Part shown: positions 7,922 to 16,388 of the stretch, one piece after another
How positions within the stretch are numbered: position 1 is the first letter of the stretch
Layout: each line of letters opens with the position of its first letter
DNA from: JAILEN01 sp036723975
GTDB taxonomy: Bacteria > Bacillota > Clostridia > Lachnospirales > Lachnospiraceae
Assembly: GCA_036723975.1 (NCBI GenBank)
Contig: DAIMGJ010000004.1
Location: 1 to 64,000 of the forward strand
DNA: 64,000 nucleotides
Direction: 5' to 3'
Notes under the pieces: generated by a model
The model's database searches: none
What the model saw: only the letters and a program-made list of their open reading frames with translations
Told to the model about the DNA's origin: nothing
Position numbers and translations under genes: made by a program

Positions 7922-9103
7922 TTAATAAAATACGTGAGCACCAATAACAATTCCGTCTCGTCCGTCCGCTCTGTGGAAATGCGTACATCCACCGACGGTG
8001 GAAACTCCGTTTAATGCGTCCTGTGCAGCCTGCATACAAGAAGCTTTCGGTCCTGCTGCAGCAACACGCGCAACAGCTCCGGTTCCGGCAGGTCCAAACT
8101 GATGCGGTGCATAAATAACCGCCTGTAAACTGCTACCATATCGTCCGCTATGCAAACGATTTACAACAACGGCGCCAACCGCAACCTGTCCTTCATAAGG
8201 CTGGTTACCACCTTCACACTGAATAAGGGCGGCCAAAAGAGTAACATCATCGAAAGATGCTGCAACCGCTTCACCCTGGGTTACTTTTGCAGCCTTTTCT
8301 TCCTCAGCTTTTTTCTGGGCTGCAAGAATCGCCTGCTCTTCTTCTATGGTAATACCTGTGCTGTAGGTGGTATCAATACTTGCATACTGAGCATTTACAT
8401 ACCCCTTCTTGCCATAGTAGTTTACGGCAATCCAGCCTTCCACTTCCTCAGCTTCGGTATCCAGGTTTGCCTTTTGTCCTTCGCCCATAGCGGTAAGAAT
8501 GCTTCCTTCCTCAGATGCTTCGCTTCTTACGCGAAGACCTCCGGTATTGGAAACCACCTTTGTTTCACAAATGGAATCCGCCAATGCCTTTGCATCAGCA
8601 CCCATCACACAATAATCATTGGATACATAGCCTTCTACATTTCCGGATGTAATCTTTGTCCATCCATCCAAAGACTCTGTAATCTCAGCCACGTCACCTT
8701 TACGTAACTTTCCTACAACGGCAGCTTCGGTAGATGCCTCTGCTCGTACAGAAAGATACTGGTCAACATTTGCCATTAAACGGTTTGCCCATTCTGCATC
8801 CTCAGAATCGGCAACTGTAGAAACAGTCGTCTCCTCTGTGGTGGCTACCACTGTAGTATCTACAGAAACTGTAGATGCGCTAAGCATAGTTACCGCACCT
8901 GCCGTAGGATTGGAAGATGCAATTTCAGAATCTGTTGTACGGTTTAAAACCGTAACAATCCCTGCGGTAGCTCCTGCATCGGCAGAAACCGTTGCAACAC
9001 TCTTGCTTGAATTTGCAGCAACAAAAGCAATTGCAGACACTAAGCCTGCTGCTACCACTGTTGCGCGAATCATTTCTTTGCTAATACGTCTGTTAGAATT
9101 CAT
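7922..9103 (-). CDS. secreted cell-wall hydrolase with two SH3 domains
   Basis: A 393-residue exported protein with basic N-terminus, hydrophobic signal segment (residues 13-32), a Thr/Ser/Val-rich linker, two bacterial SH3 domains (about 105-165 with YLSVRAEAS; about 180-245 with GLRVRSEAS), an Ala/Glu/Lys helix, and a C-terminal SleB/CwlJ-type hydrolase domain (about 285-393: LAALIQCEGGNQPYEGQVAV, VVVNRLHSG, FHRADG). This domain cleaves peptidoglycan and is not limited to spores. A WalR-like box at its promoter suggests control by cell-wall metabolism. Confidence 0.9.
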   Translation of the reverse strand: MNSNRRISKEMIRATVVAAGLVSAIAFVAANSSKSVATVSADAGATAGIVTVLNRTTDSEIASSNPTAGAVTMLSASTVSVDTTVVATTEETTVSTVADSEDAEWANRLMANVDQYLSVRAEASTEAAVVGKLRKGDVAEITESLDGWTKITSGNVEGYVSNDYCVMGADAKALADSICETKVVSNTGGLRVRSEASEEGSILTAMGEGQKANLDTEAEEVEGWIAVNYYGKKGYVNAQYASIDTTYSTGITIEEEQAILAAQKKAEEEKAAKVTQGEAVAASFDDVTLLAALIQCEGGNQPYEGQVAVGAVVVNRLHSGRYGSSLQAVIYAPHQFGPAGTGAVARVAAAGPKASCMQAAQDALNGVSTVGGCTHFHRADGRDGIVIGAHVFY

Positions 9104-9160
9104 AAAACTCCTATATATTTATGAAGTATATTTCGAGTTGTTTCATTTCTAGCTTCGTTT

Positions 9161-9177
9161 GTTACAATTTTGTTACA
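9161..9177 (-). promoter_or_regulatory. WalR (YycF) box
   Basis: On the minus strand TGTAAC-AAAAT-TGTAAC matches the published consensus TGTWAH-N5-TGTWAH at every defined position. It lies just downstream of the -10 element (9184-9189), overlapping the expected transcription start, a position that in the WalR family goes with repression rather than activation. Confidence 0.6.
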
Positions 9178-9183
9178 AGTTGT

Positions 9184-9212
9184 ATTCTATCAAAATAAAA
9201 AATTTTTGTCAA
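9184..9212 (-). promoter_or_regulatory. sigma-A promoter of the cell-wall hydrolase gene
   Basis: Consensus TTGACA (9207-9212) and TAGAAT (9184-9189) with 17-base spacing on the minus strand, about 80 bases upstream of the ATG at 9103. One of the strongest promoters in the window. Confidence 0.8.
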
Positions 9213-9280
9213 ATTTCCATAAATACGATACGCAAAAATCAGGCAAGAACCGTTTTAAAAATGTGAATATTTACCAATTC

Positions 9281-9308
9281 TTGACTTTTTAATCGGATGG
9301 GGTAAGAT
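9281..9308 (+). promoter_or_regulatory. promoter of murG
   Basis: TTGACT (9281-9286) and TAAGAT (9303-9308) with 16-base spacing, 45 bases upstream of the murG start. Confidence 0.6.
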
Positions 9309-9353
9309 GGTTTTGTGACAAATTATTACACTAACAAAGGTAGGAAAATACCT

Positions 9354-10412
9354 ATGAAAAAAATCGTATTAACCGGCGGAGGAACTGCCGGCCATGTAAC
9401 ACCAAACATCGCTTTGGTGCCGGAATTACACAAAAGAGATTATGAAATATTATACATTGGCTCCTATGACGGAATGGAAAAAGACCTGATTGAAAATGTG
9501 GGGCTCCCGTATGTAGGCATTTCTTCCGGAAAGCTTCGTCGTTATCATGACTGGAAAAACTTTACGGATCCTTTTCGCGTCATCAAAGGCTATTTTGAAG
9601 CAAGACGTATATTAAAGAAAGAACAGCCAAAGGCAGTCTTTTCCAAGGGCGGATTTGTTTCCGTGCCGGTTGTTTTAGCCGCAAAGCACTTAGGCATCCC
9701 CGCAATCATTCACGAGTCCGATATGACTCCCGGTCTGGCCAATAAAATCGCCATGCGCGGCGCCACAAAGATTTGCTGTAACTTTCCGGAAACCGTAGCC
9801 TACCTTCCGAAAGAAAAGGCCGTATTGTCCGGTTGCCCGATTCGAAAAGAGTTGTTAGACGGAAGTCGCGACAAAGCACTTACCTTTACCGGACTTTCCG
9901 GTGAAAAACCCATTCTTTTAATTATCGGCGGTTCCTTAGGATCTGTTTTTGTAAATAATGCCGTTCGCGGTTCTTTGGATGAACTGTTGAAAGATTTTGA
10001 AATCATTCATCTTTGCGGAAAAGGAAATCTGGACGAAAGCCTGATTGGGAAAAAAGGTTATGTTCAGTACGAATTTATCAGTGAAGAACTTCCGGACTTA
10101 TTTGCAGCAGCAGACATTGTGATTTCCCGCGCCGGCGCAAATGCCATCTGTGAACTTTTGGCATTAAAGAAGCCCAACATTTTGGTGCCGCTTTCTTTAA
10201 ATGCCTCTCGCGGAGATCAGATTTTAAATGCGAAATCTTTTGCGGCGCAGGGATTCTCCTATATGATGGAAGAAGAAACTGTAGATAAAGATTCCTTGTT
10301 TAAAGCAGTTACGGAAGTATATAAAAACCGCGACACCTACATTTCTGCGATGAATAGCAGTGCTATGGGCGACGCGGTTAAGACCATCTGTGATTTGATT
10401 GATTCCTTATAA
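9354..10412 (+). CDS. murG: MurG, lipid II synthesis glycosyltransferase
   Basis: Transfers GlcNAc to lipid I to form lipid II at the inner face of the membrane. The family N-terminal motif LTGGGTAGHVTPN starts four residues in, and the second Rossmann domain carries LLIIGGSLGSVFVNNAVR, FISEELPDLFAAADIVISRAGA and a donor-sugar site EL. I chose the ATG at 9354 (352 residues), 13 codons inside the longest frame, because it follows an AGGTAGG ribosome binding site and matches the family start. Here it is a single gene with its own promoter and terminator rather than part of a mur/fts cluster. Confidence 0.94.
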   Translation: MKKIVLTGGGTAGHVTPNIALVPELHKRDYEILYIGSYDGMEKDLIENVGLPYVGISSGKLRRYHDWKNFTDPFRVIKGYFEARRILKKEQPKAVFSKGGFVSVPVVLAAKHLGIPAIIHESDMTPGLANKIAMRGATKICCNFPETVAYLPKEKAVLSGCPIRKELLDGSRDKALTFTGLSGEKPILLIIGGSLGSVFVNNAVRGSLDELLKDFEIIHLCGKGNLDESLIGKKGYVQYEFISEELPDLFAAADIVISRAGANAICELLALKKPNILVPLSLNASRGDQILNAKSFAAQGFSYMMEEETVDKDSLFKAVTEVYKNRDTYISAMNSSAMGDAVKTICDLIDSL

Positions 10413-10427
10413 AACAAAATACGATAT

Positions 10428-10493
10428 AAAAAATAAATGACTGTTTCACCGGGCGCCAAGGAAGCGCCCTACGTGAAAAGTCATTTATTTTTT
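10428..10493. terminator. bidirectional terminator between murG and HIT genes
   Basis: Long hairpin with A-rich start (aaaaaataaatga) and T-rich end (tcatttatttttt), and inner stems TTTCAC/GTGAAA and GGGCGC/GCGCCC. It lies between convergent genes, and the minus-strand stop codon overlaps its edge. Confidence 0.85.
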
Positions 10494-10902
10494 ATAATTC
10501 CAATTCTCTCTTAATCTCTTTCATCTCGTCATCTGACAGCTCTAAGTGGTTCCACTCGAGGATGGCATTGTCGCCGGTGGTACGAGGAATCAAATGAACA
10601 TGGAGATGGAAGACGGTTTGTCCGGCTGCCTCTCCGTTGTTCTGCAAAACATTAATGCCGTCACAATGAAGTTTTTCCTTCATGTTGTTTGCCAGTTTTT
10701 TTGCAAGAGGCATAATCTTTGCTGCCACCGCATCATCCACTTCATAAAGATTATCAAAATGCTCCTTCGGCAAAATCAACGCATGTCCCTTCGTCGCCGG
10801 AGATGCATCTAAGATTACTTTAAAATCATCATCTTCATAGATACTGTTGGTAGGAATCTCTCCATTTGCCAATTTACAAAAAATACAATCTGCCTTTTTC
10901 AT
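10492..10902 (-). CDS. HIT family hydrolase (HinT-like)
   Basis: A 136-residue histidine-triad protein. The catalytic motif HLHVHLIPR is near residue 100, and the N-terminal CIFCKLANGEIPT is typical of the HinT group that hydrolyses nucleoside phosphoramidates. Length and motif order are normal. It lies 8 bases downstream of the flavodoxin/SCP2 gene, so the two are probably co-transcribed. Confidence 0.92.
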   Translation of the reverse strand: MKKADCIFCKLANGEIPTNSIYEDDDFKVILDASPATKGHALILPKEHFDNLYEVDDAVAAKIMPLAKKLANNMKEKLHCDGINVLQNNGEAAGQTVFHLHVHLIPRTTGDNAILEWNHLELSDDEMKEIKRELEL

Positions 10903-10910
10903 ATGCCCTC

Positions 10911-11906
10911 CTATTTAATAAACGGGAAAATCTTATCCAATCCCTGAAGCAATTTCATATCGCCTCTGGCGGTTAGATCGCCTACTGTAAATGCGCGATA
11001 GAAAGACTCTCTTCCTGCAACGATGTTATTCATCACCTGGTACGGAATCTTTAGATATACATCGAAAGCTTCTTCACGTCCGTAATGACAAATAATATCA
11101 TCTCCGTTTGCCTCTACAAACAGGGGTTTTGATTTTCCTTCAATCTCAAACAAAAATCTTCCGTTCAAATCGGAATTTGCCTGATAGTGAGACTTTAAGG
11201 ATGAGATAAACTCGGTCTCGTTGTCTTCCATCTGCTTTCCAAGCATATTGCGATACATGGAAGAAAGCTCGATAATATCCTCTTTTTGCTGCTTTACATA
11301 ATCATCATCGGAAGCATATACGGACAACTGCTCACTTTCCTGGGGCGTAAGTTCCATAGTATGGGAACGAAGCACCGACTGCGTAACCGCCTGATTAGAC
11401 GTCGGAAGACCCTTTGCTTTCTGAGAAATGGTACGATACAAGTTCTCAGCCTTTTTCTCAATAATGTGGGCATATTCCTGATTGGATTCAAACTCGGCAC
11501 GGTCTTTTACGTAGCCGCACAAACCGTTACATGGGAGTCCGCCTAAGATTTCCCAGGCATTCTCCAATGTAAGGATACCCTCGCGTTCTCCGTAGGTCTT
11601 TGACAAAACCACCGGCTGCATATAGATAGATGAAATCTTTTCTTTGTCTCCGTAAAGCCACAAAGCATCCAAGAACTGGTTCATATATCCGCCGATGCCC
11701 AACCACTCTACTGTGGTGGCGAGAATGATTCCGTCCACATCCTTTAAAGTCTGAGGCAACGTAGAAATCTCGTTTTTATACTCATAGATGTTATAATGAT
11801 GCACTTCTACACGAAGCTCGATTAAAACATCCTCCATTTTCTTGATGACATAAATCGTGGGATCGTCTAAAACACCACGACCACCGTAATAAATATTGAT
11901 CTTCAT
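10911..11906 (-). CDS. flavodoxin-like / SCP2 domain fusion protein
   Basis: A 331-residue protein. The N-terminal half resembles NADPH-dependent FMN reductase/flavodoxin folds (MKINIYYGGRG, VDGIILATTVEWLGIGGYM, CGYVKD). The C-terminal 100 residues (from about FISSLKSHYQ) look like an SCP2 sterol-carrier domain (FLFEIEGKSKPLFVEANG; GRESFYRAFTVGDLTARGDM). I moved the start to the ATG at 11906 because of GGGAGTATTT before it and because the fold begins there. A predicted redox-plus-hydrophobic-ligand protein; the substrate is unknown. Confidence 0.75.
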   Translation of the reverse strand: MKINIYYGGRGVLDDPTIYVIKKMEDVLIELRVEVHHYNIYEYKNEISTLPQTLKDVDGIILATTVEWLGIGGYMNQFLDALWLYGDKEKISSIYMQPVVLSKTYGEREGILTLENAWEILGGLPCNGLCGYVKDRAEFESNQEYAHIIEKKAENLYRTISQKAKGLPTSNQAVTQSVLRSHTMELTPQESEQLSVYASDDDYVKQQKEDIIELSSMYRNMLGKQMEDNETEFISSLKSHYQANSDLNGRFLFEIEGKSKPLFVEANGDDIICHYGREEAFDVYLKIPYQVMNNIVAGRESFYRAFTVGDLTARGDMKLLQGLDKIFPFIK

Positions 11907-11941
11907 AAATACTCCCGATATTTGGTTTACAGTCATTTATA

Positions 11942-11970
11942 AGTATAATTTTTTTATCTATGAAAATCAA
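11942..11970 (-). promoter_or_regulatory. promoter of the flavodoxin/SCP2-HIT unit
   Basis: TTGATT (11965-11970) and TATACT (11942-11947) on the minus strand with 17-base spacing, in the gap after the FHA gene. Confidence 0.55.
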
Positions 11971-11994
11971 TTGAGAAAAGCGCTTCCTAAAAAA

Positions 11995-13125
11995 CTAAAC
12001 AATATGATACACCACATCTGCAAAAGAAATCGTATCCATAGCTTTTAGCGGCACAGACTCGTTATAACCAACAGGCTCACCATTATGAAACGTTCCGTTT
12101 AATGAGTTTAAATCGGAAAGATAGAAAATACCGTCCTGCTTGGTGATCTTTGCGTGATACCGACTGACCGCCGGCGATAATATGACCGCATCGTTTCCAC
12201 CGGCTTTTGAACCGATGCGAAAGGGAGTGTGTGAAATCAAAAAATCCTCCGATTCACCGCCCATATCATGGATAAGCTTGCCGCAACATACGGTTGTATC
12301 TTCCGATAAAATAACCGTTTTCGCTTCCTCCTTCTCCTTGGGAACAATTTCATCAAATTCTATATCCTCCAAATAATCTTCTTCCGGGAACAATTCGTTT
12401 TTCTTGAATAAAAACATTTCCTTTTTCTGTTGAATTATCTTTTTAATCCACTCGGGAAAAACAAACTTTTTTGACGGTTTTTCTTCAAAACAGTCCTCTC
12501 CCACATCAAGCGCAGCTCTTCGAATATCTTCCTCCGAGAGTTCTTTCTGCAAAACAATCGGTTCGGTCGGCTCCCGGTCCACCTGTTCTTTTTCTTCCAG
12601 CACGGCTATTAAATCCAAAACGGTAAACCGGCTTTGTTCCGTCAATTCATACATCCTATAACATGCACTTGTCACGTCGCTTTTATGATGATCTACGACG
12701 GATATAATGTATTCCATAACCGAACGCAATTGTTCTGTATACGATTCATGCTGAAAAGGAGTATAACACAAAGACACGGTTTGCTTGTTGCTCTGGTTAA
12801 AATAAATCGTATCCGAATCCATGTATATGTGTTCTTCTGTTATCAGATAATCGGCCAATACCTCCAGTGCATCTTTTATGCCGTAAAATGCGATCTTAAG
12901 ATTTTCTATCGTGACACCTTCCTGGTCAAAAAAATCTCTTAACGACTTTTTCCCCGTAATTTCATACCAATACTGAGGATACTCGTTCACCTCCATCGTA
13001 AAAAACGTCAACAGGGAAGGAATTGTATTCTCCTGAAGCATATCTTTTTCGTATCCAATCGATTGTTCTTCTCCTTCCATTATCATATAGTTTTGATTGG
13101 AAGCCCGTTTATATGTAATCATCAT
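11995..13125 (-). CDS. FHA-domain protein with DUF6382-like N-terminus
   Basis: A 376-residue cytoplasmic protein. The N-terminal 170 residues resemble the DUF6382 domain found with FHA domains in Firmicutes. The middle is acidic. The C-terminal FHA domain (about 285-370: FRIGSKAGGNDAVILSPAVS, HAKITKQDG, LNSLNGTFHNG) should bind phosphothreonine. It is the last gene of the Tad operon and starts with a TAATG overlap with the gene before it. A predicted phospho-dependent regulator or scaffold for the pilus system; no Ser/Thr kinase lies nearby. Confidence 0.8.
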   Translation of the reverse strand: MMITYKRASNQNYMIMEGEEQSIGYEKDMLQENTIPSLLTFFTMEVNEYPQYWYEITGKKSLRDFFDQEGVTIENLKIAFYGIKDALEVLADYLITEEHIYMDSDTIYFNQSNKQTVSLCYTPFQHESYTEQLRSVMEYIISVVDHHKSDVTSACYRMYELTEQSRFTVLDLIAVLEEKEQVDREPTEPIVLQKELSEEDIRRAALDVGEDCFEEKPSKKFVFPEWIKKIIQQKKEMFLFKKNELFPEEDYLEDIEFDEIVPKEKEEAKTVILSEDTTVCCGKLIHDMGGESEDFLISHTPFRIGSKAGGNDAVILSPAVSRYHAKITKQDGIFYLSDLNSLNGTFHNGEPVGYNESVPLKAMDTISFADVVYHIV

Positions 13126-13391
13126 TATTTTATTACCTCCTCCAAAACAACTTTCCCATAAGAAATCATACGAAAGGTTTCTGTTGGGTTTTCCACTCTC
13201 ACTTCACGCTCGGATATTTCTTCCGTATAAACATAATAAACGCGAAATCCAAGCGCAATCATCAAGAAAATAAGCCCAATTGATATTCCAAAGATTGCCG
13301 TTGCCTCCACCGTGTAGTTTCCCTCCAGCTTTTGTTTCAACATCCCATTTATCACCTTCTCATATACATCACGCAAATTGACCTTTTCCAA
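13125..13391 (-). CDS. small prepilin-like / TadE-like protein
   Basis: An 88-residue protein with a class III signal site EGNYTVEATAIFG: glycine, then N, Y and the expected glutamate five residues on, followed by a hydrophobic stretch to about residue 52. This is the same motif as in the larger TadE-like gene at 13821 (EGSYTVEAAV). It is likely processed by the prepilin peptidase encoded just upstream, whose end it overlaps by 23 bases. Predicted minor pseudopilin or pilus-anchored protein. Confidence 0.7.
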   Translation of the reverse strand: MEKVNLRDVYEKVINGMLKQKLEGNYTVEATAIFGISIGLIFLMIALGFRVYYVYTEEISEREVRVENPTETFRMISYGKVVLEEVIK

Positions 13392-13800
13392 CCATCAGCA
13401 TTACCAGTGCTGCAAGCAACACAAAGGGAACAAAGGGTAATTTATAATCCTTATTCTTTTTGAAAGCAACCATCATTCCGGCCCCCACTACGCCTGCCAT
13501 AACACAGGCTACCCAAAGAAGAATCAGGTTATTCCAAAATCCCAAATATACCCCGGTCACCATAAACAACACTCCATCTCCCTTTCCTATTTTGCCCCGG
13601 GTAATAACGCTAATAAAATACAAAACAATACCTATAGATATTCCTCCCAGGATGTCCTGAATGTCTCGATTCCAATACACCAAATGAAATATCATTCCAA
13701 CAATTCCCGTAAGCATCAAAGGAATCACCGGAATCTTTTTTATTCTTAAATCTTCCACCGCCAATAAAGAAAGCGCGCCCATTAAACAACCAATCTCCAT
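13369..13800 (-). CDS. prepilin peptidase (A24 family, TadV/CpaA type)
   Basis: A small multi-spanning membrane aspartic protease that cleaves Flp-type prepilins. The two catalytic aspartates are visible: AVEDLRIKKIP near residue 15 and the GxGD motif in IGKGDGVLF. There are about five or six hydrophobic segments. I chose the ATG at 13800 (AGAGG, 6 bases before) over the longer frame from 13848. Size (143) suits the short TadV group without a methylase domain. It lies inside the Tad operon. Confidence 0.85.
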   Translation of the reverse strand: MEIGCLMGALSLLAVEDLRIKKIPVIPLMLTGIVGMIFHLVYWNRDIQDILGGISIGIVLYFISVITRGKIGKGDGVLFMVTGVYLGFWNNLILLWVACVMAGVVGAGMMVAFKKNKDYKLPFVPFVLLAALVMLMVGKGQFA

Positions 13801-13820
13801 ATTATTCCTCTCAATCACAA

Positions 13821-14651
13821 CTAATCTTCTGATGCACACTTTTTGCAAGGACTGTATGTTGCCTGTGCTTCCTCCAAACTTATCGTCCGAATAGTCCGTT
13901 TTAAACCGGGACAGGAAAGGGAGCCATGATAACAGTCCCCCCAGGAAGTAACATAATAGGTATCACCGTTTCCGTTACACATGGGACACTTTTTATAAGT
14001 TCTTCCGGAGGAGTTTCTTGCGGCTACAAGTTTGTCTTTCGTAACACTTCGAATACTAAGGCTGAGATGTGGACATGATAAACTCAGATGATAAACCGTT
14101 CCATATTCTGTTACATAGGCAATGTTTCCTTTTTCCTCCGCTTGCGTCGGATCATACCCATTCCATATTCGGGAAGTTCTTCTCTGGGATACGTAAAAAC
14201 CCTGTTTTCCCAAAAGAGAAATCGGATAGAGAATTATATAATCGGCAGATAACGAAATCCGCAAATCGTCTACCGAAGATTGTAAAAGCGTAACTCCCGC
14301 CAATCCCCCAACGATATTTTCTGTGGGAACATCCTCTTTTAGCGCCATTGCATAAAATGCTGCATTCACCCACGCATTGTCTATTTGATCCTCATATAAA
14401 GCCGCAGTATCCGCCACCTCGTTTAGTACGCAGCCTACCTTCCATTGGGTATAAATGGTTTTCATACAAAATAACACCAGCATACAAAAAACCAGAAATA
14501 AAGGAAGCAAAACCGCGGCCTCTACAGTATAGCTTCCTTCCTTGTAAGAGAAAGATGCGTAAGGGCATCTCTCATTTTTCGCAGAATTCTGCAAGAAGAG
14601 ACATATAGTTTTTGTTTTATTTTTTCGTTTCTGAATAAAGTGATTTATCAT
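13821..14651 (-). CDS. TadE-like pseudopilin with two Cys/His modules
   Basis: A 276-residue protein with a TadE-type signal site (EGSYTVEAAVLLPLFL, about residue 38 onward), one transmembrane helix, then an extracytoplasmic body. The C-terminal 100 residues hold two similar modules: His188, Cys193, Cys222, Cys225 and His242, Cys247, Cys269, Cys272, each built as YH-x4-C then CxxC. This pattern resembles putative metal-binding tails of other secreted Firmicute proteins. The ATG at 14651 has a weak ribosome binding site, and the 37 residues before the signal site are unusually long, so the real start may be further in. Confidence 0.75.
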   Translation of the reverse strand: MINHFIQKRKNKTKTICLFLQNSAKNERCPYASFSYKEGSYTVEAAVLLPLFLVFCMLVLFCMKTIYTQWKVGCVLNEVADTAALYEDQIDNAWVNAAFYAMALKEDVPTENIVGGLAGVTLLQSSVDDLRISLSADYIILYPISLLGKQGFYVSQRRTSRIWNGYDPTQAEEKGNIAYVTEYGTVYHLSLSCPHLSLSIRSVTKDKLVAARNSSGRTYKKCPMCNGNGDTYYVTSWGDCYHGSLSCPGLKRTIRTISLEEAQATYSPCKKCASED

Positions 14652-14690
14652 GGATTTACAAAGTGAGAGACACCCTCACACATCTTTCTC

Positions 14691-16190
14691 CTACAAATAA
14701 GAAATCATACGCTCATAAGAATATTGATAATCAAAACCATCAGATTCGTACAACGGTACAAAATTTAAAAACAGACTGCTGCCACTTAATTCTCCGCTAA
14801 AATATGTTTGCACCAGCATATGGTCAATCTTTACTGATTCATAATGCTCTTTTTGATGAAGGGTTTCTTCCATCAAATCCATTGCCCGATAGGCAATCTT
14901 TTCCTGACTTTCCAGAGAAAACAACCCCAATAAATACTGCTTGTATGTAATCCCACCCTCACATTCTTTTGCCTTTTTTTGAACATTAAAGCAGTCGACC
15001 AATGTAGCTAATTCAGAGGTCCATTCCATCGGTGTCTTTATAAAAGACACTTTTCCACCTGCCAATAAAAGCCTAACATCCAGCACACTTTCAAGATATG
15101 CCCAAGCAATCATAATTCCGTAACTGACCACTTCCTCCAGTTCCGGATGCAAGCAAACTGCTGTCGCAGTGGCCGCCAATGCCTTTGCTTCCGCCACCTT
15201 ATTTGCGTCCTGATATAATGAAATCATGTTTTCCACTTCTCTTATCGCCAACAGACGTTCCACTGTTCCCGCGAGGTTTTCCAGATCCGATTTCTTCCCA
15301 CACAGAATATACTCCAGTTCGTAGTCCATCCCGCCCTCATGCACCTTTTCCACATAGCCGGAAAAATGATTTGTCAGGTAATATTGAAATAATGCTCTTT
15401 CAAAGACACTGACAGAATCCACATCTCCGTCCCCCTGATTTAGCGTACGCTCAGATACTGTCGACCGGGTCGTATACACTTTGTCTGAAATACCCTCCGT
15501 CGGAATTACCTGTGCCAATACCCCTTTTGAAATAAACTCTCGAGTGGATTGAATCAAATTCTTTGCATCATCGTTTCCCGGGACATCCTCCTTAGTGTCT
15601 TCTTCCTGTTCATCCTTATTCTTTTGTTCCGTCTCCGCTTCCTCTGCTCCTACAGTTGTCTGATTCAAAGAAGTGGCTGCGTTCTCCAGGACTGTAGAGA
15701 GATCCACCTCGTTTTGCGCATCTTCCTGAATGCTTTCACAGTTATTTTGAATCTCTGAAACAACCGCGGCAGCCAGTTCACCTTCCATACATCTCGCAGC
15801 TTCTTTGATAAGTGCTGCCCCTTTTTCATCCGTAAGGTAAATACTCTCCCGATTAGAAATATCCTCCACACCAAGTTTTAAAAAGTCAACTGATGACTCC
15901 TGTATAGCATTTTTCGCACCGACTCCTTCCGTCAGGTAATATCGCACTGTATTGCAAACCCCATCGCTTTCTGCACTTCCGCAATAGTCTGTATCAAGGG
16001 CAAGGATTCCATACTCCTCCCACAAGGGGCGATTGTATTCTCCAAAGGCAGACTGAGTCGCCGAATAAAACAGGCTCTCTCCCTCTTTTGATAAAGCCAG
16101 AAAACGCGTCACTTCGGTCATGGAAAAAAAGAGACTCATAACCATAGAGAGACACAATCCCAGAAAAACCGTAACGCTGCCGCTTCTCAT
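14691..16190 (-). CDS. DUF5702-like Tad-associated protein
   Basis: A roughly 499-residue protein starting MRSGSVTVFLGLCLSMVMS with a single N-terminal hydrophobic segment and a large extracytoplasmic region. It resembles the DUF5702 family found with Tad genes. The middle is rich in Glu/Lys/Asp coiled coil. Start chosen at the second ATG (16190), following AAGG and overlapping the end of the Flp gene; a GTG 21 bases upstream is the alternative. Probably a pilus-associated surface or assembly protein. Confidence 0.75.
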   Translation of the reverse strand: MRSGSVTVFLGLCLSMVMSLFFSMTEVTRFLALSKEGESLFYSATQSAFGEYNRPLWEEYGILALDTDYCGSAESDGVCNTVRYYLTEGVGAKNAIQESSVDFLKLGVEDISNRESIYLTDEKGAALIKEAARCMEGELAAAVVSEIQNNCESIQEDAQNEVDLSTVLENAATSLNQTTVGAEEAETEQKNKDEQEEDTKEDVPGNDDAKNLIQSTREFISKGVLAQVIPTEGISDKVYTTRSTVSERTLNQGDGDVDSVSVFERALFQYYLTNHFSGYVEKVHEGGMDYELEYILCGKKSDLENLAGTVERLLAIREVENMISLYQDANKVAEAKALAATATAVCLHPELEEVVSYGIMIAWAYLESVLDVRLLLAGGKVSFIKTPMEWTSELATLVDCFNVQKKAKECEGGITYKQYLLGLFSLESQEKIAYRAMDLMEETLHQKEHYESVKIDHMLVQTYFSGELSGSSLFLNFVPLYESDGFDYQYSYERMISYL

Positions 16191-16194
16191 CTTC

Positions 16195-16377
16195 TCATAC
16201 CTTAGACGCACTTTTTTCTATGGTTTCAAAGATATCGTTTACCAAGTCCGTAATATTCTCCTTGAAAATCAACACCAGGGATATAATCACAACGAGTATC
16301 AATATCATCTCCACAACTCCGATTCCATCCTCATAGCACATATACTGGTTCCATTTAAATTTCCAAAAGTTTAACAT
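16195..16377 (-). CDS. Flp-type major pilin (Flp1-like)
   Basis: A 60-residue prepilin: cytoplasmic leader with MCYEDGIGVVEMILILVV (class III site with the conserved glutamate and following hydrophobic stretch), then a short polar tail ending ETIEKSASKV. It would be cleaved by the peptidase at 13369 and polymerised as the pilus. ATG at 16377 follows AGGAGG by 7 bases. It lies between tadC and the DUF5702 gene. Confidence 0.85.
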   Translation of the reverse strand: MLNFWKFKWNQYMCYEDGIGVVEMILILVVIISLVLIFKENITDLVNDIFETIEKSASKV

Positions 16378-16388
16378 CACATTCCCTC

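Noticed and set aside
11971..11990. cre-like palindrome around AAGCGCTT before the flavodoxin/SCP2 gene
   Set aside because: Several defined cre positions do not match, unlike the box at 55145-55159.
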